A stretch of DNA of 40,702 nt. It comes from Paenibacillus turpanensis (GTDB taxonomy: Bacteria > Bacillota > Bacilli > Paenibacillales > YIM-B00363). Under the pieces are notes generated by a model. That model saw only the letters and a list, made by a program, of their open reading frames with translations, had not been told where the DNA came from and searched no databases. A program made the translations under genes and the position numbers. Location: contig NZ_WTLI01000027.1 of the NCBI RefSeq assembly GCF_011421635.1, positions 26,846 through 67,547 of the forward strand, read 5' to 3'. Position 1 is the first letter of the stretch. Every line of letters starts with the position of its first letter. Positions 7,028-16,322 of this stretch are shown here, one piece after another.

Positions 7028-8101
7028 CTACTTCTTCTCTGTTGCCGCATCTCCGGCCGGAGCGTTTCCGGTTCCCGTTCCTGTGCCAGCACCCGCATCG
7101 CCGCCTGTAGCCGCTCCGCCTTCCGCAGGCGTCTCCACTGGCAGCTTAATCTCCGTGATTAAGCCCGGCAGCTCCTTCTCAATAAACTCCGACAGCTTCT
7201 GACCCGCCAACTCGCTGCGAATTTGCTCCTTCGCCTCGTCGTAGGCTTTCGTCGTACGCTTGTCCACTCTCATCACATGGTAGCCGAAGGATGTCTCCAC
7301 CGGCGGCTCGCTAATTTGACCGACCGGAAGCTTTCCGGCCGCTTCACGGAAAGCCGGCGCCCAAGCGGTTTGTCCCAGATTCTCATCGGCGTAGGTTCCT
7401 CCGACATCCTTGGAGCCCGGATCCTCCGAATATTCCTTGGCAAGCGCGGCAAAATCGCCGCCCGCTTTCAGCTTGGCGATGACCTCTTCCGCCCGCTTCA
7501 GCGCTTCTTCCTTCGATCTCAGCTCTTTCCCGGTCGCTTGATCCGTTAAGCCAATCAGAATGTGAGATACCGTTGCCGTATCAAAATAATACGGGTCGGC
7601 TTTCAGACTTTCGTCATACTTGGCTTTCACCATATCCTCGGTCACATTTTTCTCTTCCGCCATGAGAGCGGAGAGACTGTTTTCGATATACGCTTGCAGA
7701 TCCGATTCTTGTAAATTGTTGTTCTTCAGATCGTTTTCAAGCGCCTTAGCGTCCTGAGCATTATACATTGTTTTTAACTGCTCAATCTGTTCCTTCGCCT
7801 TTTCCGAAGCTTCCTTGCGCGTCGCTTCATCCGCTTTCGCCGAAAGCAGGCGCAGCCCGATCAGCTGCTTCACCATCGCATCACGGAACTGCGGGTCATC
7901 CTTGAAGGAAAGGTACATCGGATTGAAAAAGGTTACGGTATTCACGAACGTGTCAAACTCAGTCTGTGTTACGGTGCCTTCCTTGTAGGTGGCAATAACC
8001 GTCTTGTCCTCTTTTGCACCGCCGCAAGCAGCGCTGAAAGCAGCCGTAGCAGCAATCAGCAGCGCCAAAGCGACAGGGCGCAGGGCTTTATGGAGCCGCA
8101 T
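7028..8101 (-). CDS. PrsA-like foldase lipoprotein (parvulin-type peptidyl-prolyl isomerase)
   Basis: 357 residues. The N-terminus is a lipoprotein signal: basic M-R-L-H-K, a hydrophobic Ala/Leu core and the lipobox S-A-A-C with Cys at residue 26. About 30-165 is a SurA-N-like chaperone region. About 175-270 is the PpiC/parvulin domain (V-S-H-I-L-I-G-L, F-A-A-L-A-K-E-Y-S-E-D-P-G-S, F-G-Y-H-V-M-R-V). The C-terminus is a Gly/Ala/Thr-rich spacer. It should help fold exported proteins at the outer membrane face. The start overlaps the end of mfd by 14 bases, and an AAAGGGG ribosome site is present. B. subtilis has no such gene here, whereas Paenibacillus-type genomes often do (recollection). Confidence 0.88.
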   Translation of the reverse strand: MRLHKALRPVALALLIAATAAFSAACGGAKEDKTVIATYKEGTVTQTEFDTFVNTVTFFNPMYLSFKDDPQFRDAMVKQLIGLRLLSAKADEATRKEASEKAKEQIEQLKTMYNAQDAKALENDLKNNNLQESDLQAYIENSLSALMAEEKNVTEDMVKAKYDESLKADPYYFDTATVSHILIGLTDQATGKELRSKEEALKRAEEVIAKLKAGGDFAALAKEYSEDPGSKDVGGTYADENLGQTAWAPAFREAAGKLPVGQISEPPVETSFGYHVMRVDKRTTKAYDEAKEQIRSELAGQKLSEFIEKELPGLITEIKLPVETPAEGGAATGGDAGAGTGTGTGNAPAGDAATEKK

Positions 8102-11100
8102 TTTGCAGTTCCCCTTTCTTTTTAAGCACTTCGTTGTATTTTACCAAAAACTTCTCCAGCATTTCCAGCCCGGCTTCCTGCGTCATCCCTCTTGCGGAAA
8201 GAGCAATATGAATTTGTGGTCCCGGAATGACTCTTACCTTATGCTCAAAGGTTTGGCTGAGCTTAACCAGCTTGGTTCCCTCAATAGCTTCGTTCTGGCT
8301 TGGATCCATCAAAATCGTAATTTCATCACCCTTGCGGGCCATGCTTCGGATTTTATACAGCATGCCGTATACGCGAATACGCGAAACCCGCATGAGCGCC
8401 ACTACCGATTCCGGCGGCTCGCCGAAACGGTCGATCAGCTCGTCCTGTAAGTCTTCGGCTTCCTCCAGACTGCGCACCATCGAAACTTTTTTATAAATTT
8501 CAATTTTCTGCGTACTGTCGTAAATATATTCGGACGGAATGTACGCATCGACGCTGTAATCGATTTGCGTAACCCACTCGCGCTCCGGCACCTCGGCGTC
8601 CGCACCGTCGATGCCCAGCTTCAGCCGGTTAATTTCTTCCGTCAGCATTTGCGAGTAGAGATCGAAGCCGACCGAGGCGATAAAGCCGTGCTGCTCCGCC
8701 CCAAGCAGATTACCCGCACCGCGAATGGCCAAGTCGCGCATGGCGATTTTGAAGCCCGAGCCAAGCTCGGTAAACTCCTTGATCGATTGCAGGCGCTTTT
8801 CCGCAACCTCGTTGAGAACCTTATCCCGTTGATACGTAAAGTACGCATAGGCGATCCGGTTGGAGCGTCCAACCCGTCCGCGCAGCTGGTACAGCTGGGA
8901 TAAGCCCATTTTGTCCGCGTCATGAACGATCAACGTGTTTACATTCGGGATGTCTACACCGGTTTCGATGATGCTCGTGCTCACTAGGACGTCAAACTCT
9001 CCATCGAGGAAATCGAGGATCGTCTTCTCCAGCTCCTGCTCGGACATTTGCCCGTGACCGACCGCCACTCTCGCTTCCGGCACCAGCATGCGGATTTGAT
9101 CCGCCATCTGATGGATGCCCTGGACGCGGTTGTACAGGTAATACACCTGGCCGTTTCGGGCCAGCTCCCGCTCAATCGCTTCGCGCACAAGCGCCGCACC
9201 GTATTCGACCACATATGTCTGCACAGGAAAACGGTTTTCCGGCGGCGTCTCGATAACGGACAAATCGCGCACCCCGAGCATCGACATGTGCAGCGTACGC
9301 GGAATCGGCGTCGCTGTCAGCGTCAGCACATCGACATTCGTTTTGAGCCGCTTCAGCTTCTCCTTATGCGTGACCCCGAAGCGCTGCTCCTCGTCGACGA
9401 TCAGCAGGCCGAGGTCCTTAAATTGTACATCCTGCGAAAGCAAGCGGTGCGTTCCGACCAGCACATCGACCGTCCCTGCCTTAACGCCCTTGATCGTCTC
9501 GTTCTGTTCCTTCTTCGTGCGGAAACGGCTCAATACCCCAACCGTGAACGGATAACCGCTAAAACGCTGCTTAAATGTTTCAAAATGCTGCTGCGCGAGG
9601 ATCGTCGTCGGCACAAGCACCGCGACCTGCTTGCCTTCGATCGCTGCCTTAAACGCAGCGCGCACCGCGACTTCCGTCTTGCCGTAGCCGACGTCGCCGC
9701 AGAGCAGCCGGTCCATCGGCCGCGACTTCTGCATATCCTTCTTGATTTCCTCAATTGCCCGCAGCTGATCCGCCGTTTCATCGTAAGGGAAGTTATCCTC
9801 AAATTCCTTTTGGTACGGCGTATCCGGACCGAATCCAAAGCCCGGCGTCGCCTGCCGGGCGGCGTAAAGCTTGATCAGCTCATCGGCAATATCCTGCACC
9901 GACGAGCGCGCCTTCGATTTGACGCGCTGCCATTCCGAGCCGCCGAGCTTGTAAATCTTCGGCTCCTTGTCTTCGGCGCCGACATATTTCTGCACCATAT
10001 CGATTTGCTCGATCGGCACAGACAAACGGTCCCCGCCCGCATAAACGATATGCAAGTAATCCTTATGGATGCCGCCGACCTCAAGCGTGCCAATGCCGAC
10101 ATATTTGCCGATGCCGTGGTTGACGTGAACGACGTAGTCGCCCACCTTCAAATCCATGTAGCTCTTAATCCGCTCCGCGTTGGCAATCTTTTTATCCGAT
10201 TTTTTCGGCTTCCGGTTGTTTTTCTGGGTAAACAGCTCATTTTCCGTAATAACAATCAGCTTGATTGACGGCAGCTCAAAGCCCGCCTGCAGCGACCCGT
10301 TGTTAATTTCCGGCTCATCGATTTGATAATCCTGCAGCACCCGGCGGACACGTTCGATCCGCTCCTGCCCGGAAGCGAGAATCATTACCTTCGAGCCGGC
10401 CTTTTTCCAGCGCTCCATCTCCGCTTTCAGCACATTCATTTGCCCGTGAAAATGCTGCATGCTGCGCGTCATGAAGTTCACGATGTTTTGCGGCTGCGTA
10501 TGCGGAATCTGACGTAAAAAGAGCGACATATACACAACCTGAAACGGCTTATGGAAAAAGAGAGACTCATAGCTTTTGGACAGCACAAAGGAAGGCAGCG
10601 TCTGCCCTTCGGACAGCAGCGACGTCGTCCATTCCGCCTCGTCCTTTTCCAATTCCTTAACGGTTTCCAAAAGGCGGGTCGGTTCGTCCATTAGCAAAAG
10701 CGTTTCTTTCGGCAAATAATCCATCAATGTGGCGCGTTCGGGGTAAAGCAATGAAATATATTTATAAATTCCTTGAAAATACATATGTTCCCGAAGCCAT
10801 TCGATTTCTTTGCCGAGCTCCTGTGTGAGCCGGTCGCGTACCTGCCGGTCGTTCATCTTGCCGAGCTGCTCCTGCAGCAAGCTGAAGGCATGATCCGCCG
10901 CATTCTCGAACCGTCTGCGCTCAGCAAACACTTCTCTTGCCGGCAGCAGGTCGATCCGCTCCTCCTTATCGGTCGAGCGTTGATCGCTGACATCAAACTG
11001 GCGGATCGTATCGATTTCATCGTCGAACCACTCGATCCGGTACGCCGACGCCGAAACCAGCGGGAATACGTCCAGAATCCCGCCGCGAACGCTCAGCTGG

Positions 11101-11615
11101 CCTCTGGACTCGACGCGATCCACCCGTTCGTAGCCGTACGATGTCAGTCTCGTAATGACCTGCTCCATTTCAATCGTTTGCCCTACGGCAAGCGTGGTCG
11201 TCGATTCTGCAACCACTTGCGCCGGCGGCAGCAGCTTTCGAACCGATGCATACGGAGTGACAATCACTCCACGAAAGCCCGAGGCAATCTTTGAAAGCGC
11301 TTCAATTCGTTGAGACGAAATTTCCGGACTTGCAATCGCCGCCTCCGCAGCAATCGATTCGTTGCCCGGTAAAAACAACACCTGGTCTTTCGGCAGCAGC
11401 TCCGCCATATCTTCTACGATTTTTTGCGCGGAAAACATATTATGCGTTACGATCACGATCGGACGCTTCAGTTCATGATAAAAAGCGGCAGACATAACCT
11501 GCCGCACAGAGCCGGAAAGCCCGGAGACCATCTGCTCCTTCATTCCGGCTTTGACTCCCTCAAGCACCGCTCGAAAATCCGAATCGCGGGAAAACACTTC
11601 TAGCAATTCGTTCAT
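8088..11615 (-). CDS. mfd: transcription-repair coupling factor Mfd
   Basis: 1175 residues, the family length. A UvrB-like N-terminal region is followed by the RNA-polymerase-interacting CarD-like domain (K-V-G-D-Y-V-V-H-V-N-H-G-I-G-K-Y-V-G-I) just before the middle. The RecG-like helicase follows, with Walker A G-D-V-G-Y-G-K-T, the D-E-E-Q box and motif VI Q-L-R-G-R-V-G-R-S, then the C-terminal TRCF domain. Mfd removes RNA polymerase stalled at lesions and recruits UvrA. An in-frame GTG at 11630 is too close to AAAGG, so the ATG at 11615 (M-N-E-L-L-E-V-F) is chosen. It follows fin, as in Bacillus. Confidence 0.97.
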   Translation of the reverse strand: MNELLEVFSRDSDFRAVLEGVKAGMKEQMVSGLSGSVRQVMSAAFYHELKRPIVIVTHNMFSAQKIVEDMAELLPKDQVLFLPGNESIAAEAAIASPEISSQRIEALSKIASGFRGVIVTPYASVRKLLPPAQVVAESTTTLAVGQTIEMEQVITRLTSYGYERVDRVESRGQLSVRGGILDVFPLVSASAYRIEWFDDEIDTIRQFDVSDQRSTDKEERIDLLPAREVFAERRRFENAADHAFSLLQEQLGKMNDRQVRDRLTQELGKEIEWLREHMYFQGIYKYISLLYPERATLMDYLPKETLLLMDEPTRLLETVKELEKDEAEWTTSLLSEGQTLPSFVLSKSYESLFFHKPFQVVYMSLFLRQIPHTQPQNIVNFMTRSMQHFHGQMNVLKAEMERWKKAGSKVMILASGQERIERVRRVLQDYQIDEPEINNGSLQAGFELPSIKLIVITENELFTQKNNRKPKKSDKKIANAERIKSYMDLKVGDYVVHVNHGIGKYVGIGTLEVGGIHKDYLHIVYAGGDRLSVPIEQIDMVQKYVGAEDKEPKIYKLGGSEWQRVKSKARSSVQDIADELIKLYAARQATPGFGFGPDTPYQKEFEDNFPYDETADQLRAIEEIKKDMQKSRPMDRLLCGDVGYGKTEVAVRAAFKAAIEGKQVAVLVPTTILAQQHFETFKQRFSGYPFTVGVLSRFRTKKEQNETIKGVKAGTVDVLVGTHRLLSQDVQFKDLGLLIVDEEQRFGVTHKEKLKRLKTNVDVLTLTATPIPRTLHMSMLGVRDLSVIETPPENRFPVQTYVVEYGAALVREAIERELARNGQVYYLYNRVQGIHQMADQIRMLVPEARVAVGHGQMSEQELEKTILDFLDGEFDVLVSTSIIETGVDIPNVNTLIVHDADKMGLSQLYQLRGRVGRSNRIAYAYFTYQRDKVLNEVAEKRLQSIKEFTELGSGFKIAMRDLAIRGAGNLLGAEQHGFIASVGFDLYSQMLTEEINRLKLGIDGADAEVPEREWVTQIDYSVDAYIPSEYIYDSTQKIEIYKKVSMVRSLEEAEDLQDELIDRFGEPPESVVALMRVSRIRVYGMLYKIRSMARKGDEITILMDPSQNEAIEGTKLVKLSQTFEHKVRVIPGPQIHIALSARGMTQEAGLEMLEKFLVKYNEVLKKKGELQNAAP

Positions 11616-11666
11616 CGTGTTAAGACACACCTTTCCAACCCAACTCAGCAGCTTAAGGATATTTTG

Positions 11667-11900
11667 TTATTGGAGGGGGCTTGGAACCAGAGAAAGCTCC
11701 GGATTCGCCTCAAGCGCCTGCCTGCAGTAGTCACAGGTCACGTTGACGGTAATGTCTCCATTCATATCATAGGAGATCATTTCGTCCCGTTCTTCCTCCG
11801 TTAAAAAATGAAAGCCCAGCTTGTTCTCATCCACTTGACTGTGGTTTTGCCATTCGTCCACCTTGCTGCGGCAGTGACGGCAAATGTACTTTACAGACAT
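11667..11900 (-). CDS. fin: anti-sigma-F factor Fin (YabK)
   Basis: 77 residues. Two zinc-ribbon-like pairs are visible: C-R-H-C at residues 8-11 and C-D-Y-C near residue 56. Fin of B. subtilis is a 76-residue protein that inhibits sigma-F and helps the forespore switch to sigma-G. The ATG follows AGGAGG. A forespore-type promoter overlaps the end of pth upstream. Confidence 0.92.
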   Translation of the reverse strand: MSVKYICRHCRSKVDEWQNHSQVDENKLGFHFLTEEERDEMISYDMNGDITVNVTCDYCRQALEANPELSLVPSPLQ

Positions 11901-11932
11901 ATTTATGCCTCCTAGAGTTCACCTATACCCTC

Positions 11933-11963
11933 TAGTATGGCCCATTGCCTTATCCCTTCATTC
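11933..11963 (-). promoter_or_regulatory. forespore (sigma-F/G-type) promoter candidate for fin
   Basis: CATACTA (11933-11939 on the minus strand) is an exact sigma-G -10. GAATG (11959-11963) matches the -35 GHATR, but the spacer is 19 rather than 17-18. The -35 falls in the last codons of pth. B. subtilis fin is a sigma-F gene. Confidence 0.45.
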
Positions 11964-12525
11964 CGTTCCCGTTAAATTTCGCCATCACTTTTTCGAATGG
12001 ATCCGTCAAACAGGCGGAAACGGCATCGCAGGTCGCTTGGATCATATTCTCCAGCGCTTCTGCTTCTTCCTTTCGGAAGCTGGAAAGCACATAATGTGCA
12101 ATGTCGACCCCTGCGGGCGGTCTGGAAATCCCCATCCGCACGCGGTTAAACGATTGCGTCCCCAAATGCTGAATCAAGGACTTAATTCCGTTATGGCCGC
12201 CTGCCGAGCCTTGATAGCGCAGCCGGATTTGACCCATCGCCGTATCCAAATCATCGTACAGAATAAGCATATCGGAAAGGTCGGCTTTATAAAAATCTTG
12301 AAACGCCCTCGCGCTTTCTCCCGACAGGTTCATGTACGTTATCGGCTTGATCAGCACGACCTTCTGCCCTTGTACCCGGCCTTCGCCCAACAGCGCCTTG
12401 CACTTGCTTTGAGACACATCAATGCCCCACTTCTCAGCCAGACGGTCAATCGCCATAAAGCCGACATTATGTCTGGTGGAGCGGTATTCATTGCCCGGAT
12501 TGCCCAGGCCTATAATCCATTTCAT
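11950..12525 (-). CDS. pth: peptidyl-tRNA hydrolase (SpoVC)
   Basis: 191 residues. It starts M-K-W-I-I-G-L-G-N-P-G-N-E-Y, with the catalytic His in T-R-H-N-V-G-F (residue 19) and the conserved K-P-I-T-Y-M-N-L-S-G and D-D-L-D-T. It recycles peptidyl-tRNAs that drop off ribosomes and is essential; in B. subtilis spoVC mutants block sporulation. ATG at 12525, with GAGAGG six bases upstream. Confidence 0.96.
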   Translation of the reverse strand: MKWIIGLGNPGNEYRSTRHNVGFMAIDRLAEKWGIDVSQSKCKALLGEGRVQGQKVVLIKPITYMNLSGESARAFQDFYKADLSDMLILYDDLDTAMGQIRLRYQGSAGGHNGIKSLIQHLGTQSFNRVRMGISRPPAGVDIAHYVLSSFRKEEAEALENMIQATCDAVSACLTDPFEKVMAKFNGNGMKG

Positions 12526-12566
12526 ATGAAACCTCTCGTTCCCTTGGCACTTTCCGAATCATTCCA

Positions 12567-12595
12567 ATTATACTGTAACGGATTCCGAAGATCAA
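12567..12595 (-). promoter_or_regulatory. sigma-A promoter candidate for pth
   Basis: TTGATC (12590-12595), 17 bases, TATAAT (12567-12572) on the minus strand, immediately after the rplY terminator. Confidence 0.5.
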
Positions 12596-12634
12596 AACGA
12601 AAGAACCGGCCGCCCGAAGACGCCGGTTTCTTTC
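12594..12634 (-). terminator. rplY (ctc) terminator
   Basis: GAAAGAAACCGGC and GCCGGTTCTTTC pair with a single-base bulge, followed by GTTTTG on the minus strand. It is about 60 bases after the rplY stop. Confidence 0.7.
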
Positions 12635-12692
12635 TATAGAGAACACCCTTAAGCGATATGCCCTGATTCCCACACCAAGGTTATTGTTACTC

Positions 12693-13340
12693 TTACTCGT
12701 CTGTTGCCGCCGTAGCCGCAACCACGCCAGCTTCATTCGCCTGCGCTTCCGCCGCATCCTTCTGTTCATCCGCTTTTGCTTCCGGCACTTCCTTCTGCTT
12801 CAGCAGAACCGTCGCGAGCAGCTCTTCCGGATTGGAGCGCAGCTCAATACCTGCCGGCAGCGCAACATCTTTCGCAAACAAGTGCTCCCCGATCTCCAAA
12901 TTCGATACATCCGCTTGAATGGAATCCGGGATTTCACTCGGCAGGCAGCGGATTTCCAGCTCTTGATTCATCGCCTGCAAAATGCCGCCCTCCTGCACGC
13001 CCTTCGCCGTACCGACGAATTCGACACGGACGGACGCCTTCACCTGTTCATTCATGTTGACTTGGTACAAATCGATATGCAGCAGCTTATTCGTCACCTT
13101 TTCCCGCTGGATCTCGCCAAGCATTGCAGAATGAGTCTCGCTGCCGTTTACATTTAGCTCAAGCAAGCTGCTCGGGTTTGTGCGCAGCAGCTGGATTAAT
13201 TCCTTTTCATCTACCATGATCAATGTATTCGGAACTTGCTTTCCGTATAATACTCCGGGTACTTTCCCGCTCGCACGAAGCTCCTTCAGCTCATGCTTCG
13301 TCGACGTTTCTCGACTTTCCGCTTCTACACGCAATGCCAT
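12693..13340 (-). CDS. rplY: 50S ribosomal protein L25/general stress protein Ctc
   Basis: 215 residues, the long TL5/Ctc type. Residues 1 to about 92 are the 5S-rRNA-binding L25 domain (L-R-A-S-G-K-V-P-G-V-L-Y-G). About 95-180 form the TL5 beta domain. An acidic Ala-rich tail follows. In B. subtilis ctc is a sigma-B stress gene; I see no sigma-B promoter (GTTT, GGGTAT) in the 81-base gap. Instead the AAGGGGG ribosome site is inside a hairpin arm (see 13349-13407). Confidence 0.93.
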   Translation of the reverse strand: MALRVEAESRETSTKHELKELRASGKVPGVLYGKQVPNTLIMVDEKELIQLLRTNPSSLLELNVNGSETHSAMLGEIQREKVTNKLLHIDLYQVNMNEQVKASVRVEFVGTAKGVQEGGILQAMNQELEIRCLPSEIPDSIQADVSNLEIGEHLFAKDVALPAGIELRSNPEELLATVLLKQKEVPEAKADEQKDAAEAQANEAGVVAATAATDE

Positions 13341-13348
13341 CGAACAAA

Positions 13349-13407
13349 AAACCCCCTTAATTTCCTAGACATGATATCTTTACCATCATGCCCAGAACAG
13401 GGGGTTT
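13349..13407 (-). promoter_or_regulatory. two-tier hairpin in the prs-rplY spacer holding the rplY ribosome site
   Basis: On the minus strand AAACCCCCT (13399-13407) pairs with AGGGGGTTT (13349-13357). Inside, GGCATGAT pairs with ATCATGTC (13385-13392 with 13369-13376). A T run follows the outer arm, so it resembles the prs terminator, yet the same arm is the rplY Shine-Dalgarno. It could be a leaky terminator, a translational switch, or both. Confidence 0.55.
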
Positions 13408-13421
13408 CTAATCCATCAATC

Positions 13422-14372
13422 TTAATCCTCGAACAGGGTGCTGATCGAAAGCTCCTCGTGGACGCGGATAATCGCCTCACCCATCAGCTGTGCAACGGAG
13501 AGAGCAACGATTTTCGACGAAGGCTGCTCATGTGTCAGTTTAATCGTGTTCGTTACCACGACCTCCTGAATCGGCGCCTCATCCAAACGCTGCATCGCCG
13601 GACCGGAAAGCACCGGGTGCGTACAGCAGGCGTACACATCTTTTACTCCGGCTTTCTTCAACGCATAAGCGGCAAGTGTAATCGTTCCTGCCGTATCGAT
13701 AATATCATCGATAAGAATGGCCGTCTTACCCGCTACTTCTCCGATAATATTCATGACCTCGCTCACGTTCGGCTCCGGACGGCGCTTGTCGATAATGGCA
13801 AGCGGCGCGCTTAAGTAATCCGCAAGCTTTCTGGCCCGGACGACACCACCGTGGTCCGGCGATACGACAACGACATCACTCAAATTTTTCTGCTCAAAGT
13901 AATGACCTAAGATCGGTACTCCAAGCAGGTGATCGACCGGAATGTCGAAGAAGCCCTGCAGCTGCGTAGCATGCAGATCCATCGCGATGACGCGATGCGC
14001 GCCGGCCGTCATAATTAAGTTTGCCACCAGCTTTGCTGTGATCGGATCGCGCGAACGCGCCTTCCGGTCTTGACGAGCATAGCCGTAGTAAGGAATAACG
14101 ACGTTAATGCTCTTCGCCGAGGCCCGCTTAAGGGCATCGACCATAACGAGCAGTTCCATTAAATGCTCGTTTACCGGCGCAGACGTCGATTGAATGATAT
14201 ACACATCGGCGCCGCGCACACTTTCATTGACTCGTACTTGGATTTCCCCGTCGCTGAAGCGCAGTACGTCTGCGTCTCCGAGCGGTACACCAATATAATC
14301 TGCCAATTCCTTTGCAAGCTCAGGGTTCGCGTTACACGTAAACACTTTCAGCTTCGGGTCGCGGTAAGACAT
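13422..14372 (-). CDS. prs: ribose-phosphate diphosphokinase (PRPP synthetase)
   Basis: 316 residues, class I length. It shows the ATP-site [16 protein letters not shown], the catalytic loop [10 protein letters not shown] and the PRPP-binding D-D-I-I-D-T-A-G-T. It makes PRPP for purine, pyrimidine, His and Trp synthesis. It lies 43 bases after glmU, as in Bacillus. The ATG is preceded by GGAGGG. Confidence 0.97.
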   Translation of the reverse strand: MSYRDPKLKVFTCNANPELAKELADYIGVPLGDADVLRFSDGEIQVRVNESVRGADVYIIQSTSAPVNEHLMELLVMVDALKRASAKSINVVIPYYGYARQDRKARSRDPITAKLVANLIMTAGAHRVIAMDLHATQLQGFFDIPVDHLLGVPILGHYFEQKNLSDVVVVSPDHGGVVRARKLADYLSAPLAIIDKRRPEPNVSEVMNIIGEVAGKTAILIDDIIDTAGTITLAAYALKKAGVKDVYACCTHPVLSGPAMQRLDEAPIQEVVVTNTIKLTHEQPSSKIVALSVAQLMGEAIIRVHEELSISTLFED

Positions 14373-14415
14373 CGGTTATAGATCCCTCCAAAAAAGATTA
14401 CGGTTGCTGCTTCGA

Positions 14416-15807
14416 TTAGTTGTTCTTCTTCATTGCTGCGAATTTTTGACGTATCTTAACGGCGTAGCCCGTTTTGTTCGTTTGACGCTCTCTGGCAATG
14501 GCCAGATCGTCTTCCGGCACGTCTTTGTTAATCGTGGAGCCTGCCACAACGTAAGCTCCGCGTCCGACACGTACCGGAGCAATCAGGTTTACGTTGCTGC
14601 CGACGAACGCATCGTCGCCGATTTCGGTGATATGTTTATTAAAACCGTCGTAATTGACCGTGATTGCGCCACAGCCGATATTGACGTTTTTGCCAACCTT
14701 GGCGTCTCCCACATAAGAAAGATGGGACACCTTCGTACCTTCGTCAAGCACTGCATTCTTAATTTCGACAAAATCGCCGATTTTGACTCCTCTGCCAAGC
14801 TTTGCACCCGGACGCAAATAAGCAAACGGGCCAACCGTGCTTTCCGGCCCGACTTCCGCTTCGGATAACACAGATTGCTTAATGGAGACGCCGTCACCGA
14901 TGACCGAATTTGTAATTTCCGTATTCGGTCCAATCACGCAGTCTTCACCGATAACAGTCTTGCCGCGTACAACGGTTCCCGGCCAAATGACCGTATCCGA
15001 GCCGATCTTAACGTCCGCTTCAATATAGGAAGAAGCCGGATCGATAAAGGTGACGCCCTCGACAAGCAGGCTGTGTACGATACGCTGACGCATAATCCGT
15101 TCTGCTTCCGCCAAAGCAACCCGATCGTTTACTCCGATCGTCTCTTCCGGCTGATCGGTGCAATAAGCTTGAACCGTTTCGCCTTCCTGCTTTAATATGC
15201 CGATCACATCGGTTAAATAATATTCCCCTTGGGCGTTCTGGTTGGTGACCTTCGCCAAAGCGGCAAAAAGCTTCGCGTTATCAAAGCAGTACGTTCCCGC
15301 ATTGACCTCGCGAATACGCGTCTGCTCCGGCGTGCAATCCTTCTGCTCCACAATGCCCGTTACCGCTCCGGAGGCATCGCGAATGACCCGCCCGTATCCG
15401 TGCGGGTTGCCGAGCTCTGCGGAAAACAGCGTAGCTGCCGCTCCCGTCTCTTTATGCAGTGCGATCATAGCTTCCAGCGATTGCTTTGTAAAAAGCGGAG
15501 TGTCCCCGCATACGACCAGCGTAATCCCCTGTTCGCCGCCAAGAATATCTTCGGCCTGCTTTGCTGCATGGCCTGTTCCAAGCTGCTGCTCTTGCAGCAC
15601 ATATTGTCCGCGGTCTCCGAGATAGCTCTGTACCGCTTCGGCCCCGTGCCCTACGACAAAAACCTTCTTGCTAACGCCGATTGCGTCAAGCACATCCGCT
15701 ACGTGGCCTACCATCGGCTTCCCGCAAACGGGGTGAAGCACCTTGTAAAGCTTCGACTTCATGCGCTTTCCTTGTCCGGCTGCCAGTACAATGGCCATTA
15801 TGTTCAC
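14416..15807 (-). CDS. glmU: bifunctional UDP-GlcNAc pyrophosphorylase/GlcN-1-P acetyltransferase
   Basis: 463 residues. About 5-235 is the uridyltransferase domain (L-A-A-G-Q-G-K-R-M-K-S-K near the N-terminus, later C-G-D-T-P-L). About 255-455 is the left-handed beta-helix acetyltransferase with hexapeptide repeats. It makes UDP-GlcNAc for peptidoglycan. The GTG at 15807 has GGGAGG at proper spacing, while the ATG three codons later would be too far, so GTG is chosen. Confidence 0.96.
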   Translation of the reverse strand: MNIMAIVLAAGQGKRMKSKLYKVLHPVCGKPMVGHVADVLDAIGVSKKVFVVGHGAEAVQSYLGDRGQYVLQEQQLGTGHAAKQAEDILGGEQGITLVVCGDTPLFTKQSLEAMIALHKETGAAATLFSAELGNPHGYGRVIRDASGAVTGIVEQKDCTPEQTRIREVNAGTYCFDNAKLFAALAKVTNQNAQGEYYLTDVIGILKQEGETVQAYCTDQPEETIGVNDRVALAEAERIMRQRIVHSLLVEGVTFIDPASSYIEADVKIGSDTVIWPGTVVRGKTVIGEDCVIGPNTEITNSVIGDGVSIKQSVLSEAEVGPESTVGPFAYLRPGAKLGRGVKIGDFVEIKNAVLDEGTKVSHLSYVGDAKVGKNVNIGCGAITVNYDGFNKHITEIGDDAFVGSNVNLIAPVRVGRGAYVVAGSTINKDVPEDDLAIARERQTNKTGYAVKIRQKFAAMKKNN

Positions 15808-15860
15808 ACTGGTTCCCTCCCGGTAAAGGCTTTCTCAGAGAATCTTAACTTACTTTACAT

Positions 15861-15890
15861 AAAAAAGAAAGAGAGCCTGCTTGGCTCTCT
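15861..15890 (-). terminator. spoVG terminator
   Basis: AGAGAGCC and GGCTCTCT form a perfect stem with loop AAGCA. A T-rich tail follows on the minus strand, 20 bases beyond the stop. Confidence 0.85.
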
Positions 15891-15910
15891 GTGAACTTTC
15901 TTTGTTGATT

Positions 15911-16201
<291 letters not shown>

Positions 16202-16233
16202 TCACCTGCCTCAATGTTGTTGGTTTTGGTATG

Positions 16234-16262
16234 TAATTCCACAAGTTTGGGCAAATTCCTTC
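16234..16262 (-). promoter_or_regulatory. sigma-H promoter of spoVG
   Basis: GAAGGAATT (16254-16262), 11 bases, GTGGAATTA (16234-16242) on the minus strand fits the sigma-H consensus at every specified position. B. subtilis spoVG is the textbook sigma-H gene. Confidence 0.85.
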
Positions 16263-16296
16263 TTTTTTTCCGGTAATTTGCAATCTTTTTTTCCGG
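16261..16296. repeat. tandem CCGGAAAAAAAGA repeats upstream of spoVG
   Basis: A 13-base motif occurs twice, at 16261-16273 and 16284-16296, with a 23-base period (about two helical turns), directly upstream of the -35. The B. subtilis spoVG promoter has an AT-rich activating box bound by AbrB here; these copies may play that role. Confidence 0.6.
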
Positions 16297-16322
16297 AATT
16301 TATAAATTTAACTAATTTCGAC

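Noticed and set aside
9048..10268. 406-residue plus-strand open frame inside mfd
   Set aside because: Antisense to a full-length mfd. The His/Arg/Leu-rich composition is typical of a mirror frame.
13341..13421. sigma-B promoter for rplY (ctc), as in B. subtilis
   Set aside because: No GTTT with a correctly spaced GGGTAT is present in the gap.
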